A DNA stretch of 64,000 nucleotides, taken from Eretmocerus hayati. Its lineage: Eukaryota; Arthropoda; Insecta; Hymenoptera; Aphelinidae. Every line of letters begins with the position of its first letter. Within the stretch, counting starts at the first letter, position 1. The translations under genes and the position numbers were made by a program. Under the pieces are notes generated by a model. It saw only the letters and a list, made by a program, of their open reading frames with translations. It was not told the DNA's origin and made no database searches. Positions 1 to 13,770 of this stretch are shown piece after piece. Location: the NCBI GenBank assembly GCA_029851415.1, contig CM056744.1, positions 88,833,907-88,897,906 on the forward strand, read 5' to 3'.

Positions 1-3000
1 AAGCTTTCGGAACGTTATACGAGTCAAGGTATTGATGGGTGATACGCAAACTTCCGATTTGCTACGTGATTTTATGTGACGGAAAAGTGCCGCTATAAGT
101 ATCTCTTAGGTATTCAATGTTATCATTTTTATAAGAAGTCGTCGTTGTCTCGTACATCAGCGATATGATGAAGAATTCACAGTAAGAAATTGTAGGACAA
201 GTGAAATTTTTGGAAATATTTTTGAAGCCACCTGAATCCAAAATAAAAAGCCAGAAACCCTGAGCCTTGAGTATGAATTAATGAATCAAAAAATTCACAT
301 CACACGTTCATTAATTGCAATATATTCAAAATATTCGTTTTAATCGTATGAATTTACTTTCGATGCATTTATTCGCAATTAATTGGTACAATCAAGTACA
401 AATGCATAAATGCATTTAGAGCAAAATTTTTAAAATTTTTATCATAAAGTTTGATTAAAATCATGAAAAATTATGTATAACCAGCCTCATATTACTGATC
501 TTTCATTTATTACTGATTCTTTTAAGTATAGCGGATCACCGAAAACGCACACAGATATTATTGTATTTTCACAAGCAACTCGAGCAACAATTTCCGTATC
601 ATATTTCAATCAAAAATAAATTACTCGGACAGACATGAGTGACAGTGACACGACTTTTCTCTTGAATAGACATAAATTTCGGATCACAGAGCATATCAAG
701 TATCGCCAACGCAGGCGTTAAATCTTTTCGATTGCGCAATAAAGACATTTCAAATGTAAGAAAAACTCTATAATAGTGTTTCAGAATGTGGAAGAAGAAA
801 TATATAGCGGTAGAGTTAACTCCGATTTGCACTAGAGTCGATGTCCCAAGAGGCGTTCCGAGTTTGGTGAAATAAAAAAATTCAAGAAACGCGTACAACT
901 ACAAAGTGAATAAACGATCCGATGCGCTGCACGCGGATGCGGGAAACTTTGATGAAAGTTGCGGGTCCAGTTCTGTCTTCTCTCTTTCTCTCGTTTCTCG
1001 TGGGATCTTACACTAGTGATATTTGTGACACTGTCTTGTATTCGAGAAAATATACCAACAATTTATCGAGTCGCTCACAAATGCAGGTGTATGATCCATA
1101 TAGTGTACCAATGATTGAAATTACTTCTGTTTACTGATCTCGGATTATTGACCTACATTTTCGAGTTTTTTTTTCATCCAATTTGAGTTAGAGTACATTG
1201 TGAGTTTTTTAGCGAGGATTTTTCAACAACTGTTGCGAATTTGGATATTTGGGATGATAAGAAATTTAAGAATATTCTTCTGACTTTGAATCGATTTGTT
1301 AATGTTTTTATATATTGTAAATATAATTCATATTCGCAAATTTGATAACGAGCTCGTTATTCTTAATCATGAGCCACATACAGATCATGTACAACTGGAG
1401 CAGGAATTGGATTATTTCAATTAATTCAAAATTCGCGACTTCATGCGGTTTGATTTGCTCGCAAACGAGATTTTAAAGAATAATTAAATTTCCCGGTAAA
1501 TCATGTCGTTTGTTCAGTTTTGCTAATTGTCAATTAAATATGACATCACCCTGTCAATGGTGATGTAAATATTTGTATAGCTGTTTCTTGATCACTCAAT
1601 CGTATCGAAAATTTCAACTCGATAATCATAATATCTATAATTTGAGAAAATATGAGTTTCTTCAAAAACAATTTTGATCGACGATCTGAGTATAAGTACG
1701 TAATCAGCGAAGCATTGGTCAAACGAGATTGAAGGTTAATTAGTTTTTGCACAGATTTTCTCTTCAATAGTTGTGAATAATCATCACTAAAAGTAGCTGA
1801 ATAATCTTGAGAAAGAGCTGTTATGGCTTCAATAAAGAAAAATCAATAGAAATATAATTGTAGCCCATTGTTTACATCATAGACGAACGTTGTTGTCAAA
1901 CAGCTCTTGGCGATGGCAGAATCTTCAATCTTTTCGTGCTGTATCTTCTTATGTACGGATCAACTATCGATAGTGAACACCGTTACTAATACATGCAAGT
2001 AATATCAATAAAGAACGTCTATGTAGAATTTGAAATTTGACGAAAAATTTGTTTTTAAAGGCAGATTTGCCATAATACCATGTCTGTCAATAAAGTAAAA
2101 AAAATAATTACATTAAAATTGCAAAAATGGAAAACAATGCTCAGAGGGCTCAAAATATTGCCATATGTGAGATATTTTTACAATTTACCTATACTTGTTG
2201 ATTTTTCTATCCATCTCAAAGCTCATCGTAAAAGTTCGATGACCCAATCGCCGCATCGAGAAACACTAACGTTTTACCCAAACATTCTCGCATATTCATG
2301 ACCTTGAAGCATCAATAGCCTTATATACCATGCAAAAATTTGAGCAAACTTCCTATACTTAACACGCTCGCGCGTAAACAATTGAAATTCGCTTAAGTAC
2401 ATGTTGACTATTTATATTCTAGCGACATCAAATAAGATGTATTAGGTACTCACTCTGTCTCATAAAGAATAATCGCCGGTACAGGGTTCAGAATAATTGA
2501 TATTCTGAATTTTTAACAATACACAATTGGCACATAACGTATCAACTTGAGTGCACAATCACTCAATACTTATTTGCCCACCAATTTGAACACACATGAA
2601 GTACAGTCCATCGTAGCACTATGTCACTAAAATTATCGTTAACTTTTGGCGCGAAAATTTAACTTAAAAAAGAACAAAAAAAAGTTACGTCAGGTAGTTT
2701 TGCACAGAATGTAATTCGATAAAAATTTTTAAAGAATACATCAGAGAAAGCGGATGTAAGAAGTAAGTAACAGGTGCCGCTCAAACAAGGCTCTTTCACC
2801 GACTGAAGTGCGAGCGTGCGGGCAAAAGGCTTGCGGTTCCAAGCAACGATATCCATAGTCTATAGAGGTGATGATGTGCGTGGGAGGGGGGGGGGGTGGT
2901 CCCCCTTCAACATTGTATTTTGAATGAACGAAATTCAACATATAGTGATATTTAGCCTGATGTGTATATCCTCATCGCCGGATACTTGCCGATTTATATC

Positions 3001-5866
3001 GCCCGGGCATTATGGTGGTTCCGGAATCCGGACTGTTGGTGATGAGAGTGTGGTGTACATTTGTTCCGTTTGTTATCTGAGCTCGTTACTTACTACTGAG
3101 TTTCCTTCATTAAAGAAAGCATACACCGTTGATTTTTTTCCATGAATTTTTTCAAATGTTCGAAAAAGTAATAACATGAATATTTTATTTTGACTAAATC
3201 GATCCACGTATCAACTTTTAATAGTACATTTTGATACAAAGCTTTGCGCAAAAAATGCTTTACGCCCAGTGAGTCAAGAAATATTGAAGTTTAGGCACAT
3301 GCACATCTGGTAGCGTTGATAATTCCATTCTCAAACCAAAAATTCAAATTAATATTCGATGAGGAATTGGGGTTTGGAACATGGGAACATTTTAACTTCG
3401 AATGAATTCTGTGACGGGTTTGAAACTCAACATATATTGATCATCTTATTAATGTACATCAATACCAGTATTTGGTAGTTTTTTCTTTTTCAATTTCACA
3501 ACGGAACTGACCGGAGTTAGAGCTGAATTTGGTAGCAAATTGTAATTGAAATTGCAAAACACGGACGAGATTTTGAAATTTGTAGTGCCGGAAGATCAAT
3601 TCAAGCTATCTTCAGATGTGCTAACACAAAAATGGCATTATACAGGGTAAAATCGGATCCAAATTAGTGTAGATTCGTCATATACTCCGTCACAGTTGAT
3701 AATAATTCGAGAAAAGCGAGTGAAGATCCGCTCAGAATATCTATTATTTCATTATTTTCATCCAAGATCTAGAATCTACCCGTAATCCCAATAGCAATCC
3801 TCGAGATTATACAAATCCATTCAAATTATAACGAGTCAATTCAATCACGCAAACGCCCCCTCACTTTAATTGCCAATCTCGTTACTTGACATCGCTCCGA
3901 CTTTGTATAAAGCTACGAGACAATATTACTCGATTTTCTATTATAATGATTGTTTTCGGGTCGCAAACGTGATGAGTTCAACACTCTAACTCTTTCGTTC
4001 TTACATTACATCTTTTCTTATAATTTGCCACAACATTGGATCATATGCGAGTGACAAACACAAACAGACGTATTGCTTATTTCATACACTCGAAATGACT
4101 TTCACTTGTTGAAAAAAAAAAATTGCATTCTTAGACCCATATACTTATGGCTACATCTACACTGTGTACATAAATTACACCTGGCGACGTCCTTTCTCAC
4201 AAAGAGACAGTTTCTGAGCCTCGTTATATGAGTGTCCGAATGCAAGCTGAATTATACACGCATCAACATTACAGATCACCATATAAGTAAATAAGCATTT
4301 CTCGAACGGCTATATACAATCCGTTTAGCCAAGTTGCAAAGCGACGAGACAAATTTGAGTATAATGTATAATCGGACTAATAAATATATGTGCTAGTGTA
4401 TACGCAAGTTTGATTGAAAACTGATGGTTAGCGAGAAACTTTTTGGCATTGGAAAAATTATCGCTGGAAAGTTAGGATGGATTAGAGAGCTTGTCTGAGA
4501 CACGAGTAACGAGAATGATATATTTTATGTACAAAACATGTACAATAGAGTATTATATACCGAACTGGGGCTGCATTTAGAAAATTTAGCTAAGTTAGCA
4601 AATTTGGATGATTTTAATACGAGGGCTGCGCGAATACGATCGATTCGTTCTCAAAGGAACACTTTGATTCTTTTAGCCCGAAACGATTTTATCATTCAAA
4701 ATCTGCACTATACCTTGACTGGATTGATCTAGAATTCAAGAAAAAAGTGTTTTTAAATTTTTTATCCCTCGTGCATGATTTTACCCTAATTCGTTCTCTC
4801 ATCGATAATCGAGATACTATATTTTTTCTTATAAACTTCTTCGCAAGCAGATTTGGCGCATTCTGCAACAAAATGTTTCAACCCTTAACTGGCACTGGAG
4901 TTGTACCACAACCCACAAACTTTTTTATTTTGGATGTCACGCGGGATGTACCACACCCCTACGTGTTTTTCCTTATTAGCTCTTCCTCAAGGTCTTTTGA
5001 TGAATTTTGGAATGGGATAAGATACGTCAAATTTTGTCAATGCTGGATAGTACTACACGTGTGCCAATGAAATATCAATTTTGAAGTGCGTCAATAAAAT
5101 GTCAACTTTGAAATGTGCCAATAATTATAACGGTAATTAATGAATGATCCTCATATCTCACGTGGCGATCAATTACAATAACTGAAAAATTCTCGAAAAT
5201 TCACTATCTATCAGAAGATTATTCACCCCGCCCCCGTGATCCATCCAACGGTCTTTTCGAATGTAATATAGTTATAGTGGTACTCATATGTATACTAAGT
5301 AGTTGTTGTATCAACCTGGTCTCAATTACTCCCGATGCGAGGCTAAGCTGTTTTGGGGCACGAGGATGACTTTTACCCGAGTGCAACCAGGGGAAAACAT
5401 CCCTCGTGACTTGAGACAGTCTGCCGAGCGAGGAAAGTGTGCTATTTTTTTGCACGAGGGCGAATGAACGACAATTTTATGTTCACAGCCGGGATTAAAA
5501 GTGGCGCTTTAGCCACCTTATGCTAAAAATAATATTCGGCAATTCTCTTTCTCTCTCTCGATAAAGAAAGAGATACCCGAATCCATTATTTCGATGACAA
5601 TGAAGATCTCTCGGAAGATCCACTTACAAAGCTCACAAGGTTTTCCGCGCCATCCAATCATTGCGCAAATGGAGTTGCTCGAGTTGTGTTGTTATACAGT
5701 ACCGCAAAAAAACGCACCCGGAACGAAAGCGAAAGCAATTCCATGTACTAAAAGTATAATACTCAATATATATAGCTCGAGGTTATTTCTAACCATCTGA
5801 GTCGACTTATTGGCGAACCAGAAACAATTACAAAACAATATGTACCGCAGTGTACATCATCATCAT
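1..5866. other. AT-rich non-coding stretch, no gene recognised
   Basis: No frame here shows a recognisable domain. The longest open frames are about 100 codons, and the one on the minus strand at 599-898 begins at a TTG. The only low-complexity sequence is a run of G residues near 2886-2896. No tRNA-like boxes, long inverted repeats or tandem arrays were seen by eye. It could be intergenic or intronic. Confidence 0.55.
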
Positions 5867-5891
5867 CACACACACACACACACACACACAC
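5867..5891. repeat. (CA)n microsatellite
   Basis: About twelve uninterrupted CA units directly follow a short CAT triplet run starting near 5855. This is a simple dinucleotide repeat in otherwise non-coding DNA. Confidence 0.95.
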
Positions 5892-8800
5892 GAACACAAA
5901 ACAAGTTCTGCGCTCCGTGCAATATTTGTGCGTGCATAAAAAAATGAAAATAGTATCAATAATCAGTGAGGGAGTATTATTGACTTTTTATTTCATTCAT
6001 TTATTATTTGGCGGAAACGGAATCCTTCTGCGCGTAAAAAATGTAACGAAATTTCCATTTAAAATGAAAAAAGTGACAGGATTAATGATTGTTGTAGAAG
6101 TGACGAGCTGAGACATCAAGTGGCGTAACTAATGGTCAAAGGGGAACCTGATCGTGTTCTGATCCTGATGTGAACGTGGAGTCAATTTTTTAAAATGTCA
6201 CTCGATCAAAGTATTTGCTCGAACTTAATGTAGCAAATTATGTAATGATAACGAACTGTTTTGGAATTAGACAAAAAAATCTAAGCAACGGAGGGAATGA
6301 AATACTGAGAATGAGGTAAGTGTACCACGTGCCCCCATACATCGATCTCAGCAGTAAGCACTTGTTGACTTTTCCGCAAATTTTTTTACGTCTCTCATGT
6401 TTGAATATGGAATAATAAGTGATTTTGACCGACGTTTAATGACTTCTGCGTGTGCCAGAGAATTTTATATTGAATTTTTCAAATTTTTTTCTTATCCTTC
6501 ATTAGACAACTAAGCAATCATCGAGGAAATTGTGTTTAGTAAAACCCACGCTAGAATTTTGTGATCCAATCAATCTCAATGTGCTTCAGCGCATTCGATT
6601 CTTTCTTTGAAGATCTGAGCAAAATAAGCAGATCGTTTGCAGAACATGGTGGCTGATATCGGAGTGTACCCAACATGCCCCAATTTTATCTTTATAGAGA
6701 ATTTGCAGTATGACTTTTTTCACCACTTAGAACACTTTTTTATCACATCAAAACCGGTCGGATGTAGTGCTTCGCAACGTCGAAAAGCCTCCAATTTAGT
6801 TGCATGACAATAAAAACGGATAAAAATGATTTTATGCAATCTGCCGCCGATTTACATTGTTTTAAAGGATGGAAGCGAGTTGGTTGCACCCTCTCGCAAA
6901 CTCGCAAAAAGTCGCTTATTGGGAAAATTGAGATTAGCTCAGCTCCAGTTGGTTAAAATAAGATGTACTTCAGCTCATTTTGAGAGACTTGGAACAAGCT
7001 TCAGAATGAGCTAAAGTACTTTGGAAAATATTCAAGTAAAATTAAAACTATTGACAAAACAGCTCGAGAGGGGGGAGGGGGAGGGCATGTCGAATATGCT
7101 TGAGTTACATTTTTAAAACCATACACTTGAAAAAATATAGGTTGTGGCTGGAGATTTATTTGAAATTTCACTCACCACTCATTTAAAAAACGGGATAATT
7201 CAACCCTACGAACCTTATTACACCAACGCAGCGTGTATAGAACAGAAGCTCCTAGCGATTATTCCATGCACGATGCATCCCTATAACGCGCGTGCTAACC
7301 ATGTATTACACATACCGCCTTACCATATATGATACGCATCTATTTCAGATATCAGATTTTGCAACCTGTTAGCACGCGGAAGCGCGTTGCATCCCAATGC
7401 AATATTATGCCTGCACCGGACCACTAATACCAAAATACAAACGCTTACCGATTCTCGCGCGCGCGGTCAAAGCAGTATACTATAGGGCACGAACCCGCGG
7501 GAGCTTTGAATTTTGTGTGCGTATATACAGATATATCGGTATGCCTATAATAAATGCACCTCTCTGAGTGTTTGGAAAAAAATCAAGGGATGCGTGGTTT
7601 CTAACTGAGAATTTCAATGTTGCAGCTCGTTAGAAGCTGCGTATTATAAAGCGATAACACCGGCCTTTTTTGCTACCGAGCGCGGTGCGGTTAGTGTTAT
7701 TTTCTTTTGCTGTTGGGAGCCGCTGGCGATCGCGGAATTTATAAGTATTTAGGTATGTGCAGTGGGCTCTTACGTAAGAGATTCTCGCGATTATGAAATA
7801 ATCGTTCCATCGAAAATCAAGTCATTCATTGTGAAATTTTTTTTTTATGGAAAATTAGTTCAAAAGTACGATTATTTTTAACTTTGACAATTTTTAATGT
7901 CTTTCTGCGGAAAATATTTGATAAATTGCTTTTCTAATTGATCATCGATTCATCTTTTTTAACTATCTGTTCGAAAGTGCGTGAGTCGGTTGATTAAATT
8001 ATCAATTTTTCCGAAACGTTCCATTTATAAGAATGGAAAATAAAATTCATACTTGAGATATCGATGTTCAGCATCGAAATCCAATCCAAATTTTGGGGGG
8101 GGGGTGGAATTTTCTGTCAAAGCAGCTACTGAGATGCTCGTTCAAGCCGTTTTGGGATGGAATTCCAGCATAAGGTACTGAAATATCTGAAATCTCAATT
8201 CAAGCATTGTACTGCAGATGTTTCCTAGTCTAAGCTGGGGTGGACGGGTACTTGCTAACCTTGCGCGTAATCGAAGTTTTTCATCAACTAATTTCAACTT
8301 CGTTTCCGTACAGATTTGTGATCGCAACAAGAAGAGATGAAAGTATGATGTATGACTCTGATGAAAGTATGTAACTCGAGCCAAGTTTCGTGTGATTTAA
8401 AACTCGTTCTTTGGAGTTTTGTGAACTCTTGTTCAGAATCACGTAGACATTGGATATTTTGTAAATGTCACCTGCCAGAGCTGGAGAAGCTCAAATTTTT
8501 TGCCGAAAATTCAAGAGCACCATTGAATATAACAAGAAATTTCATGAATCACAATTAATTCCTGTCGAAATTCGCGCCAAGTTATCATTTCATTTTTGAC
8601 TTATGTCTAAGTCCTATTCGGGTAGGAATTTTCAGTCAAACTCGATTGGCAATATTTCAGTAAGTCTTAAGATGAAAATTCCACCGACTTTTGATGGAGA
8701 TCCAACCCACGGAATTTTGAGTGTTAGGTTCATCGGAATTGTAATTGAATTGATCCTTTTCGCTATTGGGATGATTCATGTTCATTTCGATTTTGTCATC

Positions 8801-10328
8801 AATTAGGAAGAGAGCACACAAACTAATGCAAATAACGACAGGTTTGAACTATTATAATTGTTTCGCGTGTACATTTATTGTTATTTGCAGTTACTGTTGC
8901 ACTTTGTGAGGACTTCAAACGATGACTGAATGATGATGATATGGTGACTATGTCAAAGAGATGATCCGCCATAGCAAAATTGAGCTCTAAATTCAATAAT
9001 TAATACTTTTCGAGATTTCAATGTTGCAAATCACATTGGTTTATTGTAATTTTAGTTTGAAAAAATTCGTATTTCAAGTACCAAAATATTGCGAATAGAA
9101 TTTCCAGTTATTCTTTCACCATTGACATAACGAATCAAGTCATTAAACTACTTTTATCAAAATTTTCGACCTTCCTTGAACTTCGGAGTCACGATAATGA
9201 AATCTCTACTTGCAAGTCGGTTCTTCTAAACTGAGAACCAGCATCATTCGATGTATTAATTTTTATACGGAATAGATTGGCTAAAAATGAGCACAAAGAC
9301 CATTTGAACATCAGATATGCATCCAGTAAAGATCCATTGTCTTTTTTAGCAACTACATGCTACATCGGCACATTGTCTAAAACATAACCTCTCAGCATAG
9401 CCCTCTTGTAGTACACAGTATCATACCATATCTGGTTGTATGTATGTACGTATTATACATACACTGACCGGACAAAAGATCCCGCTAGAATATGTTCACT
9501 CACTTCTCTGGCATAAAAGCCACTCACCAAACTGTTTCCCTCGCGCTGCTGCCCTTTGTGCTCATCGCTGCAACGAATTTCGATTCCCGCAAAGAGCGTG
9601 AATATTGCTTCAAAGCAGTAAATGTAAGCCCAAAATGACGAATTGCCTTTAGAATAAGTGCACAAAAATGTATTTTACGTACACACAGGGTATATAACAC
9701 GAGAAGAAAAGCTTGACTCAGATGTTGATTTAAAACTGACGGGGAAAGAATATTGGCGAAGAAACTATATACTTCATGGGATGTGTGGGAATAGGTTCAG
9801 ATGGTTCAAAGAGCAAAAGGGTAAGATGGACTGGATAATTATAAAAATAGTGAAGAGAGCAGCTGTCAAGGGCCTATACAGAATACGCCAACTTGTGATG
9901 CATAGTTGTGCTGGCGATGTTCGCATTTCGCATATTTACGACTTTCTTACAGAGAGAGATAAATTTTCGGCTTAATCTTGAGAAATTTTAGCGTAACGAT
10001 GCACGTAGAGCTTGCGATTTTTAGAATTTGTAATTTGATTTTCGATTTTACGATTATGGATGACCTTTAGTTCCATTTCTCGACGATTTAATGCGGCGGT
10101 TGTACCTCACCTTTGAACCACAACGGTTTCCATTGCATGACTGCACTCACATGATTCCCAAAACGGTTCAAGACTTTGCGTCAAGATTAATTAGAAGGTT
10201 TACAGAAAGACTAAAAGTACGTTGGATTTGGATCAATAAGATTTGAGTTACCTCAGACTTATGAAAAGTATTTCTTTGAAAAATTGGCGTCAGTTTGATG
10301 ACGGACTCATAATCAATTTCTTCACTCT
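5892..10328. other. AT-rich non-coding stretch, no gene recognised
   Basis: No homologous reading frame is visible. Around 7340-7760 the sequence is richer in CG dinucleotides (several GCGCG runs) than its surroundings, which could mark regulatory DNA, but no defined motif cluster supports that. A G homopolymer lies near 8095-8105. A 105-codon frame at 9658-9975 has no recognisable domain. Confidence 0.5.
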
Positions 10329-10677
10329 GACAAGGAGCACCCAGTTGTTATGGACCACGAATTTGGCTGAAACTCTCGGGATAGTCTCCATTTACCATTA
10401 GAAAGTGAAACCCAGAGCCACACTTGCAATTGCCCAGCTGTTTTCGAGCTATATCCTATTACACGAGCATTGCCCATTTTGGGCCCATTTTCAAAAAAAA
10501 TATATGTAGTTATACTCATAATGCTAATTTCTCGGCTAAATTTAAGAGCTGCAGCTCAAAAACGGTTGGGCATTTGCAAGTGCGGCTCTGGATTTCATCT
10601 TTTGGTGGTAAACGTAGACTATTCCCAGAGTTTCAACCAAACCCGTGTCCCACAACCAGTATTAGGTGTTCCTCGTG
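10329..10677. mobile_element. Foldback MITE, subfamily I (copy 1 of 2)
   Basis: The two halves are inverted copies of each other. The left end reads GACAAGGAGCACCC and the right end is the complement of an ACGAGGAACACC end. Inside, TTTGGCTGAAACTCT on the left is answered by AGAGTTTCAACCAAA on the right. The second copy at 40558-40896 has the same order of motifs, so the boundaries are set by comparison. There is no coding capacity beyond chance frames. The superfamily cannot be assigned because no clear target-site duplication is visible. Related copies with different outer ends lie at 28556, 45352 and, more diverged, 46978. Confidence 0.8.
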
Positions 10678-10850
10678 AGTCGAAAATAGGAAACCAACTT
10701 ATTTATCAACGTTACTCAGAATATCTAGTAGAACCGAAAAAGTCGAATTGTGACGATAGGGTATTAAAAATAGAACTCGATCCCCATTATAATAAAGAAA
10801 CCTGGAAAAAAATAAGTGTTGTTGGCAAATCACAGTACAATTTTTCATAA

Positions 10851-11360
10851 TAGAGAACTGACATGACTATGAAAATTATTCGAAAATGCTCATATTATGG
10901 AAGTTCACGTTAAAATAGACACTATATGTGGAAATTCGGGAATTTCCTGTTGTCAAAGTAACTTAAATTTGAGTCTGAAGTTTCTCAGGTTTTGAATTGG
11001 CGCCATTCAATATGGCGGCGACTGCACATGAGTCACGTGACTTTAGAAAATTTTTCCACGATGATTCCGAGGCAAACTTGCGTTTCCTCACCGCGAACTT
11101 CTATTAATTGAGTAAAATAAGCTCTCGATTGTGATTCAGATAAGAATTTCCGATGAGAAATGACATCACAACAGTTGAGGAATTCAGCGGCACATGTGTA
11201 GACACCGCCATATTGGATGGCGCCAATTCAAATTGTCAAAACTTCAATGATGATTTAAAAACCATAGAGGCGTCGTAGAAATTTCCAACTTTTTTTCCTA
11301 TATCTATTTTTCCGCGAGCTCTCAAAATATAACATTTCCCGGAATTATGTCAGTTCCCTA
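10851..11360. mobile_element. Long-arm MITE with inverted ends TAGRGAACTGACAT
   Basis: The left end TAGAGAACTGACAT is complementary to the right end ATGTCAGTTCCCTA. The arms extend inward with many mismatches through GAATTGGCGCCATTC plus AATATGGCGG on the left (near 10995-11020) and its complement on the right (near 11207-11230). The element is about 510 bp and has no reading frame of note. The target-site duplication is unclear; both flanks are A/T-rich. The arms carry GCCAT-type motifs and one TCACGTGA palindrome. This is a non-autonomous DNA transposon of unassigned superfamily. Confidence 0.75.
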
Positions 11361-13062
11361 TTCTAACCAAAGTATTTGACATACACTAAACTAAGCTACT
11401 GTGAAGTCGATTCAATTCACTACAAATGTGTTAAAAAGTGACAAAAAATAGTAAATACTGTTTATAACCATGCTAGGCCTTGCAAAATTTCCTTACCCCA
11501 ACGAACTGGTTGGAACATACAACGATGGCTGGTTAAAACCAGTTACTTTCTCTCAAAACCTTTGAAGAATAATCAACCTGATATATAGGCAACAAAGCTG
11601 TAAGTGCACCGGTTCAAGATTGACAAAGTAACACCACATACACTATGCATAAGTCTCATTATAATCGTAGATAACACACGTGTTCGTAGAAACAGAGACA
11701 TAAAATCATCATATCGTAAGCAAACCTAACGGACCACTCTTTCATCCAATTCCATGAAATACGTCAAATCACATTCAATTTTAGAATAACCTAAATGCAA
11801 GTATTCCTTCATTATCCACCGTTGCTCAGCGGAACGTCATTTTGCAGCAAAAGTAGATCATCGTACTTGTTCAAAGGACTTATCAGTAAACTGGTTGAGA
11901 AAGAGAATACAAGTCTAATACAAAAGAATAGGGAATACATAATATTACAGCTATACAGGACAATCAGTTTTTTGTTACGCGTTCACTCAAGAATTGCCAC
12001 AGTCGATTGTGTGTGTGTGTATGTTGGAAGAAGCCATTTCGCTAATTTAAGACGACGACTTCGTCTGTATACAAGATAGCTTCTTGCAAAATTCATTACC
12101 ACTTGGGGCTAATCGGGACGTGAGAATTTTTTATGCGATTCACGCGAAGCTATGGAATAATACTGTTCCTTCTTAGCCATATACTACACTTACCTTGATC
12201 GTCAAATTAGTGCTTAATCACTTGTATACAGTTCTTTTGGCTACAATTCTTCTCTACAATTTTTTTTTCTCGCGATTACATTTGACCTATGTATAAGTAT
12301 ACACATATGTAATTGTCGTGATGATGACGGACGTATGAAATATATAACTGTCAGCTCATTCTCATGTTCACTGATGACAGAGAAACGAGTTTCTGTGATG
12401 TATGAAAAAGATTCAGAGTTAAGGAGATCATCGTGCGTCAGACGAAAAACTTTATGTCAGATGAGTTTAATAATTGATAAGAATGAATATTTTAGACTCC
12501 GCTTTGCTCCATTGAGAGAAATAGAAAAGGATCATTGTATACGAATAATGAGGGAATTTTTCAGAACGGTTATTATTAGTCCAGATTGAAATTCAGTAAA
12601 TCATCAACTGAAAACTGACGAAAAATTCAAGAGTGAGGATGAGATATTGTAAAAGTTCATGCTCTGTGCGGAAGATGTTCGATAATGAGTGCTTCGAATA
12701 GTTGAAGATGTAGATATGTTTAGTTCGATGAATAATCGAAAAACCTTACAAATTTTTTCATAAGAAAAAAAAACCTTACAAATTTCATGGATTCCAGATG
12801 AGTTGAACGAATACAATGTACCATACAAATGTTGCCAAGAGTCTACTTGGTGACCACTCAACACTCAAAAATACCTTTGTATCGGATTTGCAAGCTGCTG
12901 TATCACAGGTAAACAATATGTAAGCGTAACGAATCTGGAAGAATAAAGATGCAATTAATCTCAAGAGTGAATAAAGCAAAACTGATCAGATGAGTCATTT
13001 GGAATTAGAGCCATTTTCTCAGGCTAGTCATGGGTGGTCTTGTTTTGAACGTACTTGAGATT
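11361..13062. other. Non-coding stretch, nothing recognised
   Basis: Short chance frames only. A small duplication of AAAAAACCTTACAAATTT is seen near 12741-12785. No RNA gene boxes or long inverted repeats were noticed. Confidence 0.5.
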
Positions 13063-13770
13063 CCACAAAGGCAAAGGTACCCTGGCACCGAAATTGTGAG
13101 CTGTGGAAAATCCAAAAAGACAGATCGATGCACCGAAAATTCTACTTCCCGAATCCGCAGCCGGAAAAACTCTACCTTTTTTCATTTTGTTTGAATTATC
13201 AAAAAACTAGCTCATTTCACCCATTCTGGTGCGCCTTAACCCTTGATCGTAGCGATACACTCTTGGTCTCAAAAAATTCTACTCGGCCCAACAAAAATTC
13301 TACCACCTCGGTTTTTTCACAATTTTCTATTGGATTTTCCGTGATCAGTTGAAATATTTTCCAATCCCAAGCCCTGGTGTCAACGTGCTACATTAGGCCA
13401 CGTTCACACCAGCAAGATGCGCCACACCGCGGTAAATGTATCAGCTGACCGCAGTTGACCACGAGTCAAAGCCTAATTACTGCTAATCACGGAAAACCCA
13501 ATAGAAAATTTGGATAAACCGAGGTGGTAGAATTTTTGTTGGGCCGAGTAGAATTTTTTGAGACCAAGAGTGTGTCGCTACGATCAAGGGTTAAGGCGCA
13601 CCAGAATGGGTGAAATGAGCTAGTTTTTTTATAATTTAAAGAAAATGAAAGAAGGTAGGGTTTTTCCGGCTGCGGATTTGGGAAGTAGAATTTTTGGTGC
13701 ATCGATCTGTCTTTTTGGATTTTCCACAGCTCACAATTTCGGTGCCAGGGTAACTTTGCCTTCCACAAAA
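13063..13770. mobile_element. 708-bp foldback inverted repeat with near-identical arms
   Basis: The left arm (about 13063-13348) and right arm (about 13484-13770) are inverted copies with few differences. CCACAAAGGCAAAGG at the left end is answered by CCTTCCACAAAA at the right. Because the arms are so alike, each encodes nearly the same chance peptide on opposite strands (segments KFYFPNPQPEK and FHPFWCALTLDRSD are shared). The central 135 bp is not part of the arms and is bounded internally by TTAGGC near 13393 and its complement GCCTAA near 13471, perhaps a small nested insertion. No transposase or clear target duplication is visible. It may be a foldback transposon or a local inverted duplication. 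Confidence 0.75.

Noticed and set aside
9658..9975. 105-codon plus-strand frame with a charged composition
   Set aside because: No family recognised and no supporting neighbouring exons. Kept only as a possible but unsupported exon.
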